A program made the position numbers and the translations under genes. Positions 43,001 to 56,982 of a stretch of 64,000 nucleotides of DNA are shown here, piece after piece. Source of the DNA: Hydractinia symbiolongicarpus (lineage: Eukaryota; Cnidaria; Hydrozoa; Anthoathecata; Hydractiniidae); the NCBI RefSeq assembly GCF_029227915.1, contig NC_079882.1:930001-994000 (forward strand), read 5' to 3'. Every line of letters starts with the position of its first letter. The first letter of the stretch is position 1. Under the pieces are notes generated by a model. It saw nothing but the letters and a program-made list of their open reading frames with translations. It had not been told where the DNA came from and searched no databases.

Positions 43001-46000
43001 TTCTTGGAGTCCAATTGTCTCACTTTCACATTTATAAGGTCACAGCCCAAAATCAGTTCAATTAAGTCCCACAGTCAATCGTTTCACTGTGAAACGCGAT
43101 ACAACCTAGCAATACCGGAAAGATATCACGAAATACATGTTGGTAAGAATATGTGACTCAACCGCTGTAACTCCAACGGATTGATAATTTTAGAAAGTCA
43201 TTGAAATGTAGTTGTTGAAACTGTCTCTATTTCTTCAGCGCGCGATAACGGCTAGGATTGGTCCCACAGTAAAGAATGACTTATTTAACTAAACTTTTAA
43301 ATGAAGCGCTACCACAGCGCCCAGTGTAATCGCTGAGTTCCGGCAATCATGTCAAATTAATATGAATGCTATTTCTTGGACTCCAATTGTCTCATTTATC
43401 ACATTTATCAGGTCAGAGTCCAAAGTCAGTTCAATTAAGTCTCACATTCAATCGTTTCACTGTTAAAAGCGATGCAACCTAATAATAACAGATAAATATC
43501 GCTAAATACATGTTGGTACGAATATGTGACCCAACCTTTGTAACTCAAACGGACTGACATCGTTAGAAAGTCAGTGAAATGTAGTATTTGAAACTGTCTC
43601 TATTTCTTCAGCGCGCGCTAACGGCTAGGATTGGTCCCACAGTTAAAAATGACTTATTTATCTAAATTTTTAAATTAAGCGCTACCACAGCGTCAAGTGT
43701 AATCGCTGAGTTCCGGCAATCATGTCAATCTAAGAAGAATGTTATTTCTTGGAGTCCAATTGTCTCACTTTCACATTTATAAGGTCATAACCCAAAATCA
43801 GTTCAGTTAAGTCCCACAGTCAATCGTTTCACTGTGAAACGCGATACAACCTAGTAATTCCGGAAAGATATCACGAAATACATGTTGGTACGAGTATGTG
43901 ACTCAACCATTGTAACTTAAACGGATTGATACTGTTAGAAAGTCAATGAAATGTAGTTTTTCAAACTTTCTCCATTTCTTTAGCGCGGGATAACGGCTAG
44001 GATTGGTCCCACAGTAAAAAATGACTTATTTATCAAAAATTTTAAATGAAGCCCTACCACAGCGCCCAGTGTATGCGCGGAGCTCCGACAATCATGTCAA
44101 ATTAAGAAGAATGTTATTTCTTGGAGTCCAATTGTCTCATTTATCACATTTATTAGGTCACAGTCCAAAGTCAGTTCAATTAAGTCCCACATTCAATCGT
44201 TTCACTATTAAAAGCGATGCAACCTAGTGTTAACAGAAAAATAACGCTAAATACATGTTGGTACGAATATGTGACCCAACCGTTGTAACTCAAACGGATT
44301 GATATTGTTAGAGAGTCAATGAAATGTAGTTTTTGAAACTGTCGCTATTTCTTCAGCGCGCGATAACGGCTAGGATTTGTCCCACAGTAGAAAATGACTT
44401 ATTTATCTAAATTTTTAAATTAAGCGCTACCACAGCGTCCAGTGTAATCGCTGAGTTCCGGCAATCATGTCAATCTAAGAAGAATGTTATTTCTTGGAGT
44501 CCAATTGTCTCACTTTCACATTTATAAGGTCATAACCCAAAATCAGTTCAGTTAAGTCCCACATTCAATCGTTTCACTGTTAAACGCGATACAACCTAGT
44601 AACTCCGGAAAGATATCACGAAATACATGTTGGTACGAGTATGTGACTCAACCATTGTAACTCAAACGGATTGATATTGTTAGAGAGTCAATGAAATGTA
44701 GTTTTTGAAACTGTCGCTATTTCTTCAGCGCGCGATAACGGCTAGGATTTGTCCCACAGTAGAAAATGACTTATTTATCTAAATTTTTAAATTAAGCGCT
44801 ACCACAGCGCCCAGTGTAATCACTGAGTTCCGGCAATCATGTCAAATTAATATGAATGCTATTTCTTGGAGTCCAATTGTCTCATTTATCACATTTATCA
44901 GGTCAGAGTCCAAAGTTAGTTCAATTAAGTCCCACATTCAATCGTTTCACTGTTAAAAGCGATGCAACGTAGTAATATCAGAAAAATATCGCTAAATACA
45001 TGTTGGTACGAATATGTGACCTAACCGTTGTAACTCAAACGGACTGACACTGTTAGAAAGGCAATGAAATGTAGTTTTTGAAACTGTCGCTATTTCTTCA
45101 GCGCGCGATAACGGCTAGGATTGGTCCCACGGTAAAAAATGATTTATTTATCTGAATTTTTAAATTAAGCGCTACCACAGCGTCCAGTGTAATCGCTGAG
45201 TTCCGGCAATCATGTCAAACTAAGAAGAATGTTATTTCTTGGAGTCCAATTGTCTCACTAACAATATTTATAAGGTCACAGTCCAAAATTCGTTTCACTG
45301 TTAAAAGCGATGCAACCTAGTAATATGAGAAAAATATCGCTAAATACATGTTGGTACGAGTATGTGACGCAACCGTTGTAACTGAAGCGGATTGCTACCG
45401 TTAGAAAGTCGATGAAATGTAGTTTTTGAAACTGTCGCTATTTTTTCAGCGCGCGATGACGGCTAGGATTTGTCCCACGGTAAAGAATGATTTATTTATC
45501 TAAGTTTTTAAAGGAAGCGCTACCACAGCGCCCAGTGTAATCGCTGAGTTCCGGCAATCATGTCAAATTAATATAAATGCTATTTCTTGGAGTCCAATTG
45601 TCTCATTTATCACATTTATCAGGTCAGAGTCCAAAGTCAGTTCAATTATGTCTCACATTCAATCGTTCCACTGTTAAAAGCGATGCAACCTAATAATAAC
45701 AGATAAACATCGCTAAATACATGTTGGTACGAATATGTGACCCAACCTTTGTAACTCAATCGGACTGACATCGTTAGAAAGTCAGTGAAATGTAGTATTT
45801 GAAACTGTCTCTATTTCTTCAGCGCGCGCTAACGGCTAGGATTGGTCCCACAGTTAAAAAGTGACTTTTTTATCTTAATTTTTAAATGAAGCGCTACCAC
45901 AGTGCCAAGTGTAATCGCTGAGTTGCGGCAATCATGTCAAATTAGAAAGGATGTTATTTCTTGGAGTCCAATTGTCTCACTTTTACATTTATAAGGTCAC

Positions 46001-48650
46001 AGCCCAAAATCAGTCCAATTAAGTCCCACAGTCAATCGTTTCACTGTGAAACGCGATACAACCTAGCAATACCCGAAAGATATCACGAAATACATGTTGG
46101 TAAGAATATGTGACTCAACCGCTGTAACTCAAACGGATTGATAATTTTAGAAAGTCAATGAAATGTAGTTTTTGAAACTGTCTCTATTTCTTCAGCGCGC
46201 GATAACGGCTAGGATTGGTCCCACGGTAAAGAATGATTTATTTACCTAAACTTTTAAATGAAGCGCTACTACAGCGCCCAGTGTAATCGCTGAATTCCGG
46301 CAATCATGTCAAATTAAGAAGGATGTTATTTCTTGGAGTCCAATTGTCTCACTTTCACATTTATAAGGTCACAGCCCAAAATCAGTTCAATTAAGTCCCA
46401 CAGTCAATCGTTTCACTGTGAAACGCGATACAACCTAGCAATACCGGAAAGATATCACGAAATACATGTTGGTAAGAATATGTGACTCAACCGCTGTAAC
46501 TCCAACGGATTGATAATTTTAGAAAGTCATTGAAATGTAGTTGTTGAAACTGTCTCTATTTCTTCAGCGCGGGATAACGGCTAGGATTGGTCCCACAGTA
46601 AAAAATGACTTATTTATCAAAAATTTTAAATGAAGCCCTACCACAGCGCCCAGTGTATGCGCGGAGCTCCGACAATCATGTCTAATTAAGAAGAATGTTA
46701 TTTCTTGGAGTCCAATTGTCTCATTTATCACATTTATCAGGTCACAGTCCAAAGTCAGTTCAATTAAGTCCCACATTCAATCGTTTCACTATTAAAAGCG
46801 ATGCAACCTAGTGTTAACAGAAAAATAACGCTAAATACATGTTGGTTCGAATATGTGACCCAACCGTTGTAACTCAAACGGATTGATATTGTTAGAGAGT
46901 CAATGAAATGTAGTTTTTGAAACTGTCGCTATTTCTTCAGCGCGCGATAACGGCTAGGATTTGTCCCACAGTAAAAAATGACTTATTTATCTAAATTTTT
47001 AAATTAAGCGCTACCACAGCGTCCAGTGTAATCGCTGAGTTCCGGCAATCATGTCAATCTAAGAAGAATGTTATTTCTTGGAGTCCAATTGTCTCACTTT
47101 CACATTTATAAGGTCATAACCCAAAATCAGTTCAGTTAAGTCCCACATTCAATCGTTTCACTGTTAAACGCGATACAACCTAGTAATTCCGGAAAGATAT
47201 CACGAAATACATGTTGGTACGAGTATGTGACTCAACCATTGTAACTTAAACGGATTGATACTGTTAGAAAGTCAATGAAATGTAGTTTTTCAAACTTTCT
47301 CCATTTCTTTAGCGCGGGATAACGGCTAGGATTGGTCCCACGGTAAAAAATGATTTATTTATCTGAATTTTTAAATGAAGCGCTACCACAGCGCCCAGTG
47401 TAATCACTGAGTTCCGGCAATCATGTCAAATTAATATGAATGCTATTTCTTGGAGTCCAATTCTCTCATTTATCACATTTATCAGGCCACAGTCCAAAGT
47501 CAGTTCAACTAAGTCCCACATTCAATCGTTTCACTGTTAAAAGCGATGCAACCTAGTGATAACAGAAAAATACCGCTAAATACATGTTGGTACGAATATG
47601 TGACCCAACCGTTGTAACTCAAACGGATTGATATTGTTAGAGAGTCAATGAAATGTAGTTTTTGAAACTGTCGCTATTTCTTCAGCGCGCGATAACGGCA
47701 AGGATTGGTCCCACAGTGACTTATTTATCTAAATTTTTAAATTAAGTGCTACCACAGCGTCCAGTGTAATCGTTGAGTTCCGGCAATCATTTCAAACTAA
47801 GAAGAATGTTATTTCTTGGAGTCCAATTGTCTCACTTACAATATTTATAAGGTCATAACCCAAAATCAGTTCAATTAAGTCCCACAGTCAATCGTTTCAC
47901 TGTTAAACGCGATACAACCTAGTAATTCCGGAAAGATATCACGAAATACATGTTGGTACGAATATGTGACTCAACCGTTGTAACTTAAACGGATTGATAC
48001 TGTTAGAAAGTCAATGAAATGTAGTTTTTCAAACTTTCTCCATTTCTTCAGCGCGGGATAACGGCTAGGATTGGTCCCACAGTAAAAAATGACTTATTTA
48101 TCAAAATTTTTAAATGAAGCGCTACCACAGCGCCCAGTGTATGCGCTGAGCTCCGACAATCATGTCAAGTTAAGAAGAATGTTATTTCTTGGAGTCCAAT
48201 TGTCTCACTTATGACATTTTTAACGTCACAGTCCAAAATCAGTTCAATTAAGTCCCACAGTCAATCGTTTCACTGTGAAACGCGATGCAACCTAGCAATA
48301 CCGGTAAGATATCACGAAATACATGTTGGTAAGAATATGTGACTCAACCGCTGTAACTCAAACGGATTGAAACTTTTAGAAAGTCATTGAAATGTAGTTG
48401 TTGAAACTGTCTCTATTTCTTCAGCGCGCGATAACGGCTAGGATTGGTCCCACGGTAAAGAATGATTTATTTAACTAAACTTTTAAATGAAGCGCTACCA
48501 CAGCGCCCTGTGTAATCGCTGAGTTCCGGCAATCATGTCAAACTAAGAAGAATGTTATTTCTTGGAGTGCAGTTGTCTCACTTACAATATTTATAAGGTC
48601 ACAGTCCAAAATTAGTTCAATTAAGTCCCACAGTCAATCGTTTCACTGTT
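16081..48650 (+). repeat. Zone of long, overlapping higher-order satellite repeats
   Basis: Rare monomer variants act as rulers. The variant CGCGCGCGAACGGCTA recurs with its CGAACGG at 16081, 19802, 21294, 23893, 26123, 27615, 32448, 36542 and 41381. The gaps are 3721, 1492, 2599, 2230, 1492, 4833, 4094 and 4839 bp, that is 10, 4, 7, 6, 4, 13, 11 and 13 monomers. A second ruler, CCCACAGTGACTTATT (a monomer missing about 8 bases), falls at about 18340, 22062, 24661, 29502, 30986, 35825, 40291 and 47714. Long stretches between anchors are nearly identical, for example 32.7-36.8 kb against 36.8-40.9 kb. Confidence 0.88.
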
Positions 48651-51600
48651 AAAAGCGAAGCAACCTAGTAATATGAGAAAAATATCGCTATATACATGTT
48701 GATACGAATATATGACGCAACCGTTGTAAATGAAGCGGATTGATACCGTTAGAAAGTCAATGAAATGTAGTATTTGAAAATGTCGCTATTTCGTCTGCGC
48801 ACGATAACGGCTAGGATTGGTTCCACAGTAAAAATGACTTATTTATCTAAATTTTTAAATGAAGCGCTACCACAGCGGGCAGTGTAATCGCTGAGTTGCG
48901 GCAATCATGTCAAATTAAGAAGAATGTTATTTCTTGGAATCCAATTGTCTCATTTATCACATTTATCAGGTCATAGTCCAAAATCAGTTCAATTAAGTCC
49001 CACAGTCAATCGCTTTATTGTTAAAAGCGATGCAATCTAGTAATATCAGCAAATATCGCTAAATACATGTTGGTACGAATATGTGACCCAACTGTTGTTA
49101 CTCAAACGGACTGACAGCGTTAGAAAGTCAATATAATGTACCTTGTGAAACTGTCGCTATTTATTCAGCGCGTGATAACGGCTAGGATTGGTCCCACAGT
49201 AGAAAATGACTTACTAATCTAAATTTTTAAATGAAGCGCTACCACAGCGCCCAGTGAAATCGCTGAGTTCCGGTAATCACTTAAAATTAAGAAGAATGTT
49301 ATTTCTTGAAGTCCAATTGTCTCCTTTATCACATTTATCAGGTCACAGTCCAAAGTTAGATCAATTAAGTCCCACAGTCAATCGCTTTATTGCTAAAAGC
49401 GATGCAATCTAGTAATATCAGAAAATATCGCTAAATACATGTTGGTACGAATATGTGACCCAACTGTTGTTACTCAAACGGACTGACAGCGTTAGAAAGT
49501 CAATGAAATGTACTTTGTGAAACTGTCGCCATTTCTTCAGCGCGTGATAACGGCTAGGATTGGTCCCACAGTAGAAAATGACTTACTAATCTAAATTTTT
49601 AAATGAAGCGCTACCACAGCGCCCAGTGTAATCGCTGAGTTCCGGTAATCACTTCAAATTAGGAAGAATGTTATTTCTTGAAGTCCAATTGTCTCTTTTA
49701 TCACATTTATCAGGTCACAGTCCAAAGTTAGTTCAATTAAGTCCCACAGTCAATCGCTTTATTGCTAAAAGCGATGCAATCTAGTAATATCAGAAAATAT
49801 CGCTAAATACATGTTGGTACGAATATGTGACCCAACCGTTGTTACTCAAACGGACTGACAGCGTTAGAAAGTCAATGAAATGTACTTTGTGAAACAGTCG
49901 TTATTTCTTCAGCCCGCGATAACGGCTAGGATTGGTCCCACAGTAAAAATTGATTTATTTATCTGAATTTTTAAATGAAGCGCTACCACAGCACCCAGTT
50001 TAATCGCTGAGTTGCGGCAGTCATGTCAAATTAAGAAAAATGTTTTTCTTGGAGTCCAATTGTCTCACTTAGAACATTTATAAGGTCACAGTCCAAAGTT
50101 AGTTCAATTAAGTCCCACAGTCAATCGTTTTACTGTTAAAAGCGAAGCAAACTAGTAATATGAGAAAAATATCGCTATATACATGTTGATACGAATATAT
50201 GACGCAACCGTTGTAAATGAAAAGGATTGACACCGTTAGAAAGCCAATGAAATGTAGTATTTGAAAATGTCGCTATTTTGTCAGCGCGCGATAACGGCTA
50301 GGATTGGTTCCACAGTAAAAATGACTTATTTATCTAAATTTTTAAATGAAGCGCTACCACAACGGGCAGTGTAATCGCTGAGTTGCGGCAATCATGGAAA
50401 ATTAAGAAGAATGTTATTTCTTGGAGTCCAATTGTCTCATTTATCACATTTATCAGGTCACAGTCCAAAGTTAGTTCAATTAAGTCCCACAGTCAATCGT
50501 GTCATTATTAAAAGCTATGCATCCTAGTAATATGAGAAAATTATCGCAAAATACATGTTGGTACGAATATGTGACCCAACCGTTATAACTCAAACGGACT
50601 GACACCTTTAGAAAGTCAATAAAATGTACTTTTTGAAACAGTCGCTATTTCCTCAGCCCGCGATAACGGCTAGGATTGGTCCCACAGTAAAAATTGATTT
50701 ATTTATCTAAATTTTTAAATGAAGCGCTACCACAGCACCCAGTGTAATCGCTGAGTTGCGGCAATTATGTCAAATTAAGAAAAATGTTTTTCTTGGAGTC
50801 CAATTGTCTCACTTAGAACATTTATAAGGTCACAGTCCAAAATCAGTTCAATTAAGTCCCACAGTCAATCGTTTCACTGTTAAAAGCGAAGCAACCTGGT
50901 AATATGAGAAAAATATCGCTATATACATATTAGTACGAATATATGACGCAACCGTTGTATATGAAGCGGATTGATACCGTTAGAAAGTCAATGAAATGTA
51001 GTATTTGAAACTGTCGCTATTTCGTCAGCGCGCGATAACGGCTAGGACTGGTCCCACAGTAAAAATTGACATTTTTACTTAAATTTTTAAATGAAGAGCT
51101 ACCACAGCACCCAGTGTAATCGCTGAGTTGCGGCAATCATGTCAAAATACGAAAAATGTTTTTCTTGGAGTCCAATTGTCTCACTTAGAACATTTATAAG
51201 GTCACAGTCCAAAATCAGTTCAATTAAGTCCCACAGTCAATCGCTTTATTGTTAAAAGCGATGCAATCTAGTAATATCAAAAAATATTGCTAAATACATG
51301 TTGGTACGAATATGTGACCCAACTGTTGTAACTCAAACGGACTGACAGCGTTAGAAAGTCAATGAACTGTACTTTGTGAAAGTGTCGCTATTTCTTCGGC
51401 GCACGATAACGGCTAGAATTGGTCCCACAGTAGAAAATGACTTATTAATCTAAGTTTTTAAATGAAGCGCTACCACAGCGCCCAGTGTAATCGCTGAGTT
51501 CTGGTAATCACGTCAAATTAAGAAGAATGTTATTTCTTGAAGTCCAAATGTCTCCTTTATCACATTTATCAGGTCACAGTCCAAAGTTAGTTCAATTAAG

Positions 51601-54600
51601 TCCCACAGTCAATCGTGTCATTGTTAAAAGCGATGCAACCTAGTAATATGAGAAAAATATCGCTAAATACATATTGGTACGAATATGTGACCCAACCGTT
51701 ATAACTCAAACGGACTGACACCGTTAGAAAGTCAATGAAATGTACTTTTTGAAACTGTCACTACTTCTTCAGCGCGCAATAACGCCTAGGATTGGTCCCG
51801 CAGTAAAAAAGACTTATTTATCTAAATTTTTAAATGAAGCGCTACCACAGCGCCCAGTGTAATCGCTGAGTTCCGGTAATCACGTGAAATTAAGAAAAAT
51901 GTTATTTCTTGGAGTCCAATTGTTTCACTTATAACATTTATAAGGTCACAGTCCAAAATCAGTTCAATTAAGTCTCACAGTCAATCCTTTCACTGTTAAA
52001 AGAGATGCAACCTAGTAATATGAGAAAAATATCGCTAAATACATGTTGGTACGAATATGTGACGTAACCGTGGTAACTGAAGCGGATTGATACCGTTAGA
52101 AAGTCAATGAAATGTAGTATTTGAAACTGTCGCTATTTCTTCAGTGCGCGATAACGGCTAGGATTGGTTCCACAGTAAAAATTGACATTTTTACTTAAAT
52201 TTTTAAATGAAGCGCTACCACAGCGCCCAGTGTAATCGCTGAGTTCCGGTAATCACTTCAAATTAGGAAGAATGTTATTTCTTGAAGTCCAATTGTCTCT
52301 TTTATCACATTTATCAGGTCACAGTCCAAAGTTAGTTCAATTAAGTCCCACAGTCAATCGCTTTATTGCTAAAAGCGATGCAATCTAGTAATATCAGAAA
52401 ATATCGCTAAATACATGTTGGTACGAATATGTGACCCAACCGTTGTTACTCAAACGGACTGACAGCGTTAGAAAGTCAATGAAATGTACTTTGTGAAACA
52501 GTCGCTATTTCTTCAGCCCGCGATAACGGCTAGGATTGGTCCCACAGTAAAAATTGATTTATTTATCTGAATTTTTAAATGAAGCGCTACCACAGCACCC
52601 AGTTTAATCGCTGAGTTGCGGCAGTCATGTCAAATTAAGAAAAATGTTTTTCTTGGAGTCCAATTGTCTCACTTAGAACATTTATAAGGTCACAGTCCAA
52701 AGTTAGTTCAATTAAGTCCCACAGTCAATCGTTTCACTGTTAAAAGCGAAGCAAACTAGTAATATGAGAAAAATATCGCTATATACATGTTGATACGAAT
52801 ATATGACGCAACCGTTGTAAATGAAAAGGATTGACACCGTTAGAAAGCCAATGAAACGTAGTATTTGAAAATGTCGCTATTTTGTCAGCGCGCGATAACG
52901 GCTAGGATTGGTTCCACAGTAAAAATGACTTATTTATCTAAATTTTTAAATGAAGCGCTACCACAACGGGCAGTGTAATCGCTGAGTTGCGGCAATCATG
53001 GAAAATTAAGAAGAATGTTATTTCTTGAAGTCCAAATGTCTCCTTTATCACATTTATCAGGTCACAGTCCAAAGTTAGTTCAATTAAGTCCCACAGTCAA
53101 TCGTGTCATTGTTAAAAGCGATGCAACCTAGTAATATGAGAAAAATATCGCTAAATACATATTGGTACGAATATGTGACCCAACCGTTATAACTCAAACG
53201 GACTGACACCGTTAGAAAGTCAATGAAATGTACTTTTTGAAACTGTCACTACTTCTTCAGCGCGCAATAACGCCTAGGATTGGTCCCGCAGTAAAAAAGA
53301 CTTATTTATCTAAATTTTTAAATGAAGCGCTACCACAGCGCCCAGTGTAATCGCTGAGTTCCGGTAATCACGTGAAATTAAGAAAAATGTTATTTCTTGG
53401 AGTCCAATTGTTTCACTTATAACATTTATAAGGTCACAGTCCAAAATCAGTTCAATTAAGTCTCACAGTCAATCCTTTCACTGTTAAAAGAGATGCAACC
53501 TAGTAATATGAGAAAAATATCGCTAAATACATGTTGGTACGAATATGTGACGTAACCGTGGTAACTGAAGCGGATTGATACCGTTAGAAAGTCAATGAAA
53601 TGTAGTATTTGAAACTGTCGCTATTTCTTCAGTGCGCGATAACGGCTAGGATTGGTTCCACAGTAAAAATTGACATTTTTACTTAAATTTTTAAATGAAG
53701 CGCTACCACAGCGCCCAGTGTAATCGCTGAGTTCCGGTAATCACTTCAAATTAGGAAGAATGTTATTTCTTGAAGTCCAATTGTCTCTTTTATCACATTT
53801 ATCAGGTCACAGTCCAAAGTTAGTTCAATTAAGTCCCACAGTCAATCGTGTCATTATTAAAAGCTATGCATCCTAGTAATATGAGAAAATTATCGCAAAA
53901 TACATGTTGGTACGAATATGTGACCCAACCGTTATAACTCAAACGGACTGACACCTTTAGAAAGTCAATAAAATGTACTTTTTGAAACAGTCGCTATTTC
54001 CTCAGCCCGCGATAACGGCTAGGATTGGTCCCACAGTAAAAATTGATTTATTTATCTAAATTTTTAAATGAAGCGCTACCACAGCACCCAGTGTAATCGC
54101 TGAGTTGCGGCAATTATGTCAAATTAAGAAAAATGTTTTTCTTGGAGTCCAATTGTCTCACTTAGAACATTTATAAGGTCACAGTCCAAAATCAGTTCAA
54201 TTAAGTCCCACAGTCAATCGTTTCACTGTTAAAAGCGAAGCAACCTGGTAATATGAGAAAAATATCGCTATATACATATTAGTACGAATATATGACGCAA
54301 CCGTTGTATATGAAGCGGATTGATACCGTTAGAAAGTCAATGAAATGTAGTATTTGAAACTGTCGCTATTTCGTCAGCGCGCGATAACGGCTAGGACTGG
54401 TCCCACAGTAAAAATTGACATTTTTACTTAAATTTTTAAATGAAGAGCTACCACAGCACCCAGTGTAATCGCTGAGTTGCGGCAATCATGTCAAAATACG
54501 AAAAATGTTTTTCTTGGAGTCCAATTGTCTCACTTAGAACATTTATAAGGTCACAGTCCAAAATCAGTTCAATTAAGTCCCACAGTCAATCGCTTTATTG

Positions 54601-56526
54601 TTAAAAGCGATGCAATCTAGTAATATCAGAAAATATTGCTAAATACATGTTGGTACGAATATGTGACCCAACTGTTGTAACTCAAACGGACTGACAGCGT
54701 TAGAAAGTCAATGAACTGTACTTTGTGAAAGTGTCGCTATTTTTTCGGCGCACGATAACGGCTAGAATTGGTCCCACAGTAGAAAATGACTTATTAATCT
54801 AAGTTTTTAAATGAAGCGCTACCACAGCGCCCAGTGTAATCGCTGAGTTCTGGTAATCACGTCAAATTAAGAAGAATGTTATTTCTTGAAGTCCAAATGT
54901 CTCCTTTATAACATTTATCAGGTCACAGTCCAAAGTTAGTTCAATTAAGTCCCACAGTCAATCGTGTCATTGTTAAAAGCGATGCAACCTAGTAATATGA
55001 GAAAAATATCGCTAAATACATATTGGTACGAATATGTGACCCAACCGTTATAACTCAAACGGACTGACACCGTTAGAAAGTCAATGAAATGTACTTTTTG
55101 AAACTGTCACTACTTCTTCAGCGCGCAATAACGCCTAGGATTGGTCCCGCAGTAAAAAAGACTTATTTATCTAAATTTTTAAATGAAGCGCTACCACAGC
55201 GCCCAGTGTAATCGCTGAGTTCCGGTAATCACGTGAAATTAAGAAAAATGTTATTTCTTGGAGTCCAATTGTTTCACTTATAACATTTATAAGGTCACAG
55301 TCCAAAATCAGTTCAATTAAGTCTCACAGTCAATCCTTTCACTGTTAAAAGAGATGCAACCTAGTAATATGAGAAAAATATCGCTAAATACATGTTGGTA
55401 CGAATATGTGACGTAACCGTGGTAACTGAAGCGGATTGATACCGTTAGAAAGTCAATGAAATGTAGTATTTGAAACTGTCGCTATTTCTTCAGTGCGCGA
55501 TAACGGCTAGGATTGGTTCCACAGTAAAAATTGACATTTTTACTTAAATTTTTAAATGAAGCGCCACCACAGCGCCCAGTGTAATCGCTGAGTTGCGGCA
55601 ATCATGTCAAGTTAAGAAGAATGTTATTTCTTGGAGTCCAATTGTCTTACTTATAACATTTATAAGGTCACAGTCCAAAATCAGTTCAATTAAGTCCCAC
55701 AGTCAATCGCTTTATTGTTAAAAGCGATGCAATCTAGTAATATCAGAAAATATCGCTAAATACATGTTGGTACGAATATGTGACCCAACTGTTGTTACTC
55801 AAACGGACTGACAGCGTTAGAAAGTCAATGAAATGTACCTTGTGAAACTGTCGCTATTTCTTCAGCGCGTGATAACGGCTAGGATTGGTCCCACAGTAGA
55901 AAATGACTTACTAATCTAAATTTTTAAATGAAGCGCTACCACAGCGCCCAGTGAAATCGCTGAGTTCCGGTAATCACTTCAAATTAAGAAGAATGTTATT
56001 TCTTGAAGTCCAATTGTCTCCTTTATCACATTTATCAGGTCACAGTCCAAAGTTAGTTCAATTAAGTCCCACAGTCAATCGTGTCATTATTAAAAGCTAT
56101 GCATCCTAGTAATATGAGAAAATTATCGCAAAGTACATGTTGGTACGAATATGTGACCCAACCGTTATAACTCAAACGGACTGACACCTTTAGAAAGTCA
56201 ATAAAATGTACTTTTTGAAACAGTCGCTATTTTTTCAGCCCGCGATAACGGCTAGGATTGGTCCCACAGTAAAAATTGATTTATTTATCTAAATTTTTAA
56301 ATGAAGCGCTACCACAGCACCCAGTGTAATCGATGAGTTGCGGCAGTCATGTCAAATTAAGAAAAATGTTTTTCTTGGAGTCCAATTGTCTCACTTAGAA
56401 CATTTATAAGGTCACAGTCCAAAATCAGTTCAATTAAGTCCCACAGTCAATCGTTTCACTGTTAAAAGCGAAGCAACCTAGTAATATGAGAAAAATATTG
56501 CTATATACATGTTGATACGAATATAT
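48650..56526 (+). repeat. Diverged satellite subfamily with a 3349-bp nine-monomer repeat
   Basis: From about 48650 the monomers change character: AAAAGCGAAGCAACC, GTAATATGAG, TTGGTTCCACAG, GGTAATCACTTC and TTTTTCTTGGAG become the common forms. Internal anchors show a 3349-bp period: GCATCCTAG at 50519 and 53868; CTGGTAATCACG at 51501 and 54850; CAGTGAAATCGC at 49252 and 55950 (6698 bp, exactly twice 3349). AGTCCAAATG at 51541, 53029 and 54890 splits the nine-mer into four- and five-monomer parts. The block ends at the inserted island. Confidence 0.87.
56518..56526 (+). repeat. Candidate target-site duplication, left copy
   Basis: CGAATATAT is the last satellite sequence before the island. 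The satellite on the far side resumes at 63397 with CGAATATGT, which matches 8 of 9 bases and sits at the same monomer position. Left part (56342-56526, 185 bp) plus right part (63397-63590, 194 bp) minus the 9-bp overlap gives 370 bp, one monomer. Confidence 0.5.
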
Positions 56527-56539
56527 CCCAGCCGGCACA

Positions 56540-56571
56540 AAGATGTCTAAAAGACGTCTTTTAGACATCTT
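56540..56571. repeat. Perfect 32-bp palindrome
   Basis: The 32 bases equal their own reverse complement, with the centre at AAAAGACGTCTTTT and arms AAGATGTCT and AGACATCTT. It lies 13 bp inside the left edge of the island. Confidence 0.95.
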
Positions 56572-56702
56572 CCGCATTTCTAAAAGACGTCTTTTTTAGC
56601 GCTGATTTGTCCGTCTATAATGCATCTTTTTAAGCGTCTAAAAGAGGTCTTTTCAAAGATGCATTCCAAAAGATCTGTTTTAGACATCTTTTAAAAGACG
56701 TC

Positions 56703-56982
56703 TTTCCAAAGACGTCTTTTAGACGTTTTAAAGAAATTTTTTTACGACGCGTCTTTTTAAAGACGTCTTTTAGACCTTTTACAGATGTAGGAGCGACTAA
56801 AATGCATCTTAAATGCAACTTTTTAAATGCATCTTCCCAAAGACTTCTTTTAGACGTTTTTAAGAAAAACTATTACGACGCGTCTTTTTAAAGACGCCTT
56901 TTAGACCTTTTACAGATGTAGAAGCGACTAAAATGCATCTTAAATGCAACTTCTTAAATGCATCTTGACAAAGACTTCTTTT
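56703..56982 (+). repeat. 131-bp tandem repeat, two copies and a partial third
   Basis: Copy one is about 56703-56833, copy two about 56834-56964, and the partial third ends near 56982. The block GACGCGTCTTTTTAAAGACG starts at 56746 and again at 56877 with one change near its end. Both copies also share TTTTACAGATGTAG and AAAATGCATCTTAAATGCAA. The period is 131 bp. Confidence 0.9.

Larger units (their letters stand above)
1..56526 (+). repeat. Satellite DNA array, about 372-bp monomer, head to tail
   Basis: A single tandem repeat fills this span. Taking the motif GGCAATCATGTCAAATTAAG as the start, monomers begin at 1, 374, 746, 1119, 1491 and 1863, so the period is 372-373 bp, giving about 152 copies. 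All copies lie in the same orientation. Each monomer has recognisable blocks: TTTCTTGGAGTCCAATTGTC near the start, GTTCAATTAAGTCCCACA, ACATGTTGGTACGAATATGT near the middle, GATAACGGCTAGGATTGGTC, and near the end GCGCTACCACAGCGC, a 5-bp-stem inverted repeat. No open frame is conserved through the monomers. Satellites of this size and homogeneity are typical of centromeric or pericentromeric heterochromatin; that location is inference. The array starts before base 1. Confidence 0.98.

Noticed and set aside
1-56526. CRISPR array, tRNA or rRNA cluster
   Set aside because: The repeat is a continuous 372-bp satellite without spacers, and no tRNA or rRNA sequence blocks are visible.
56630-56818. 62-codon minus-strand frame rich in Lys, Arg and Phe (KTRRKKISLKR type)
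   Set aside because: It is a translation of the GACGTC/131-bp repeat; the repetitive peptide only mirrors the DNA repeat.
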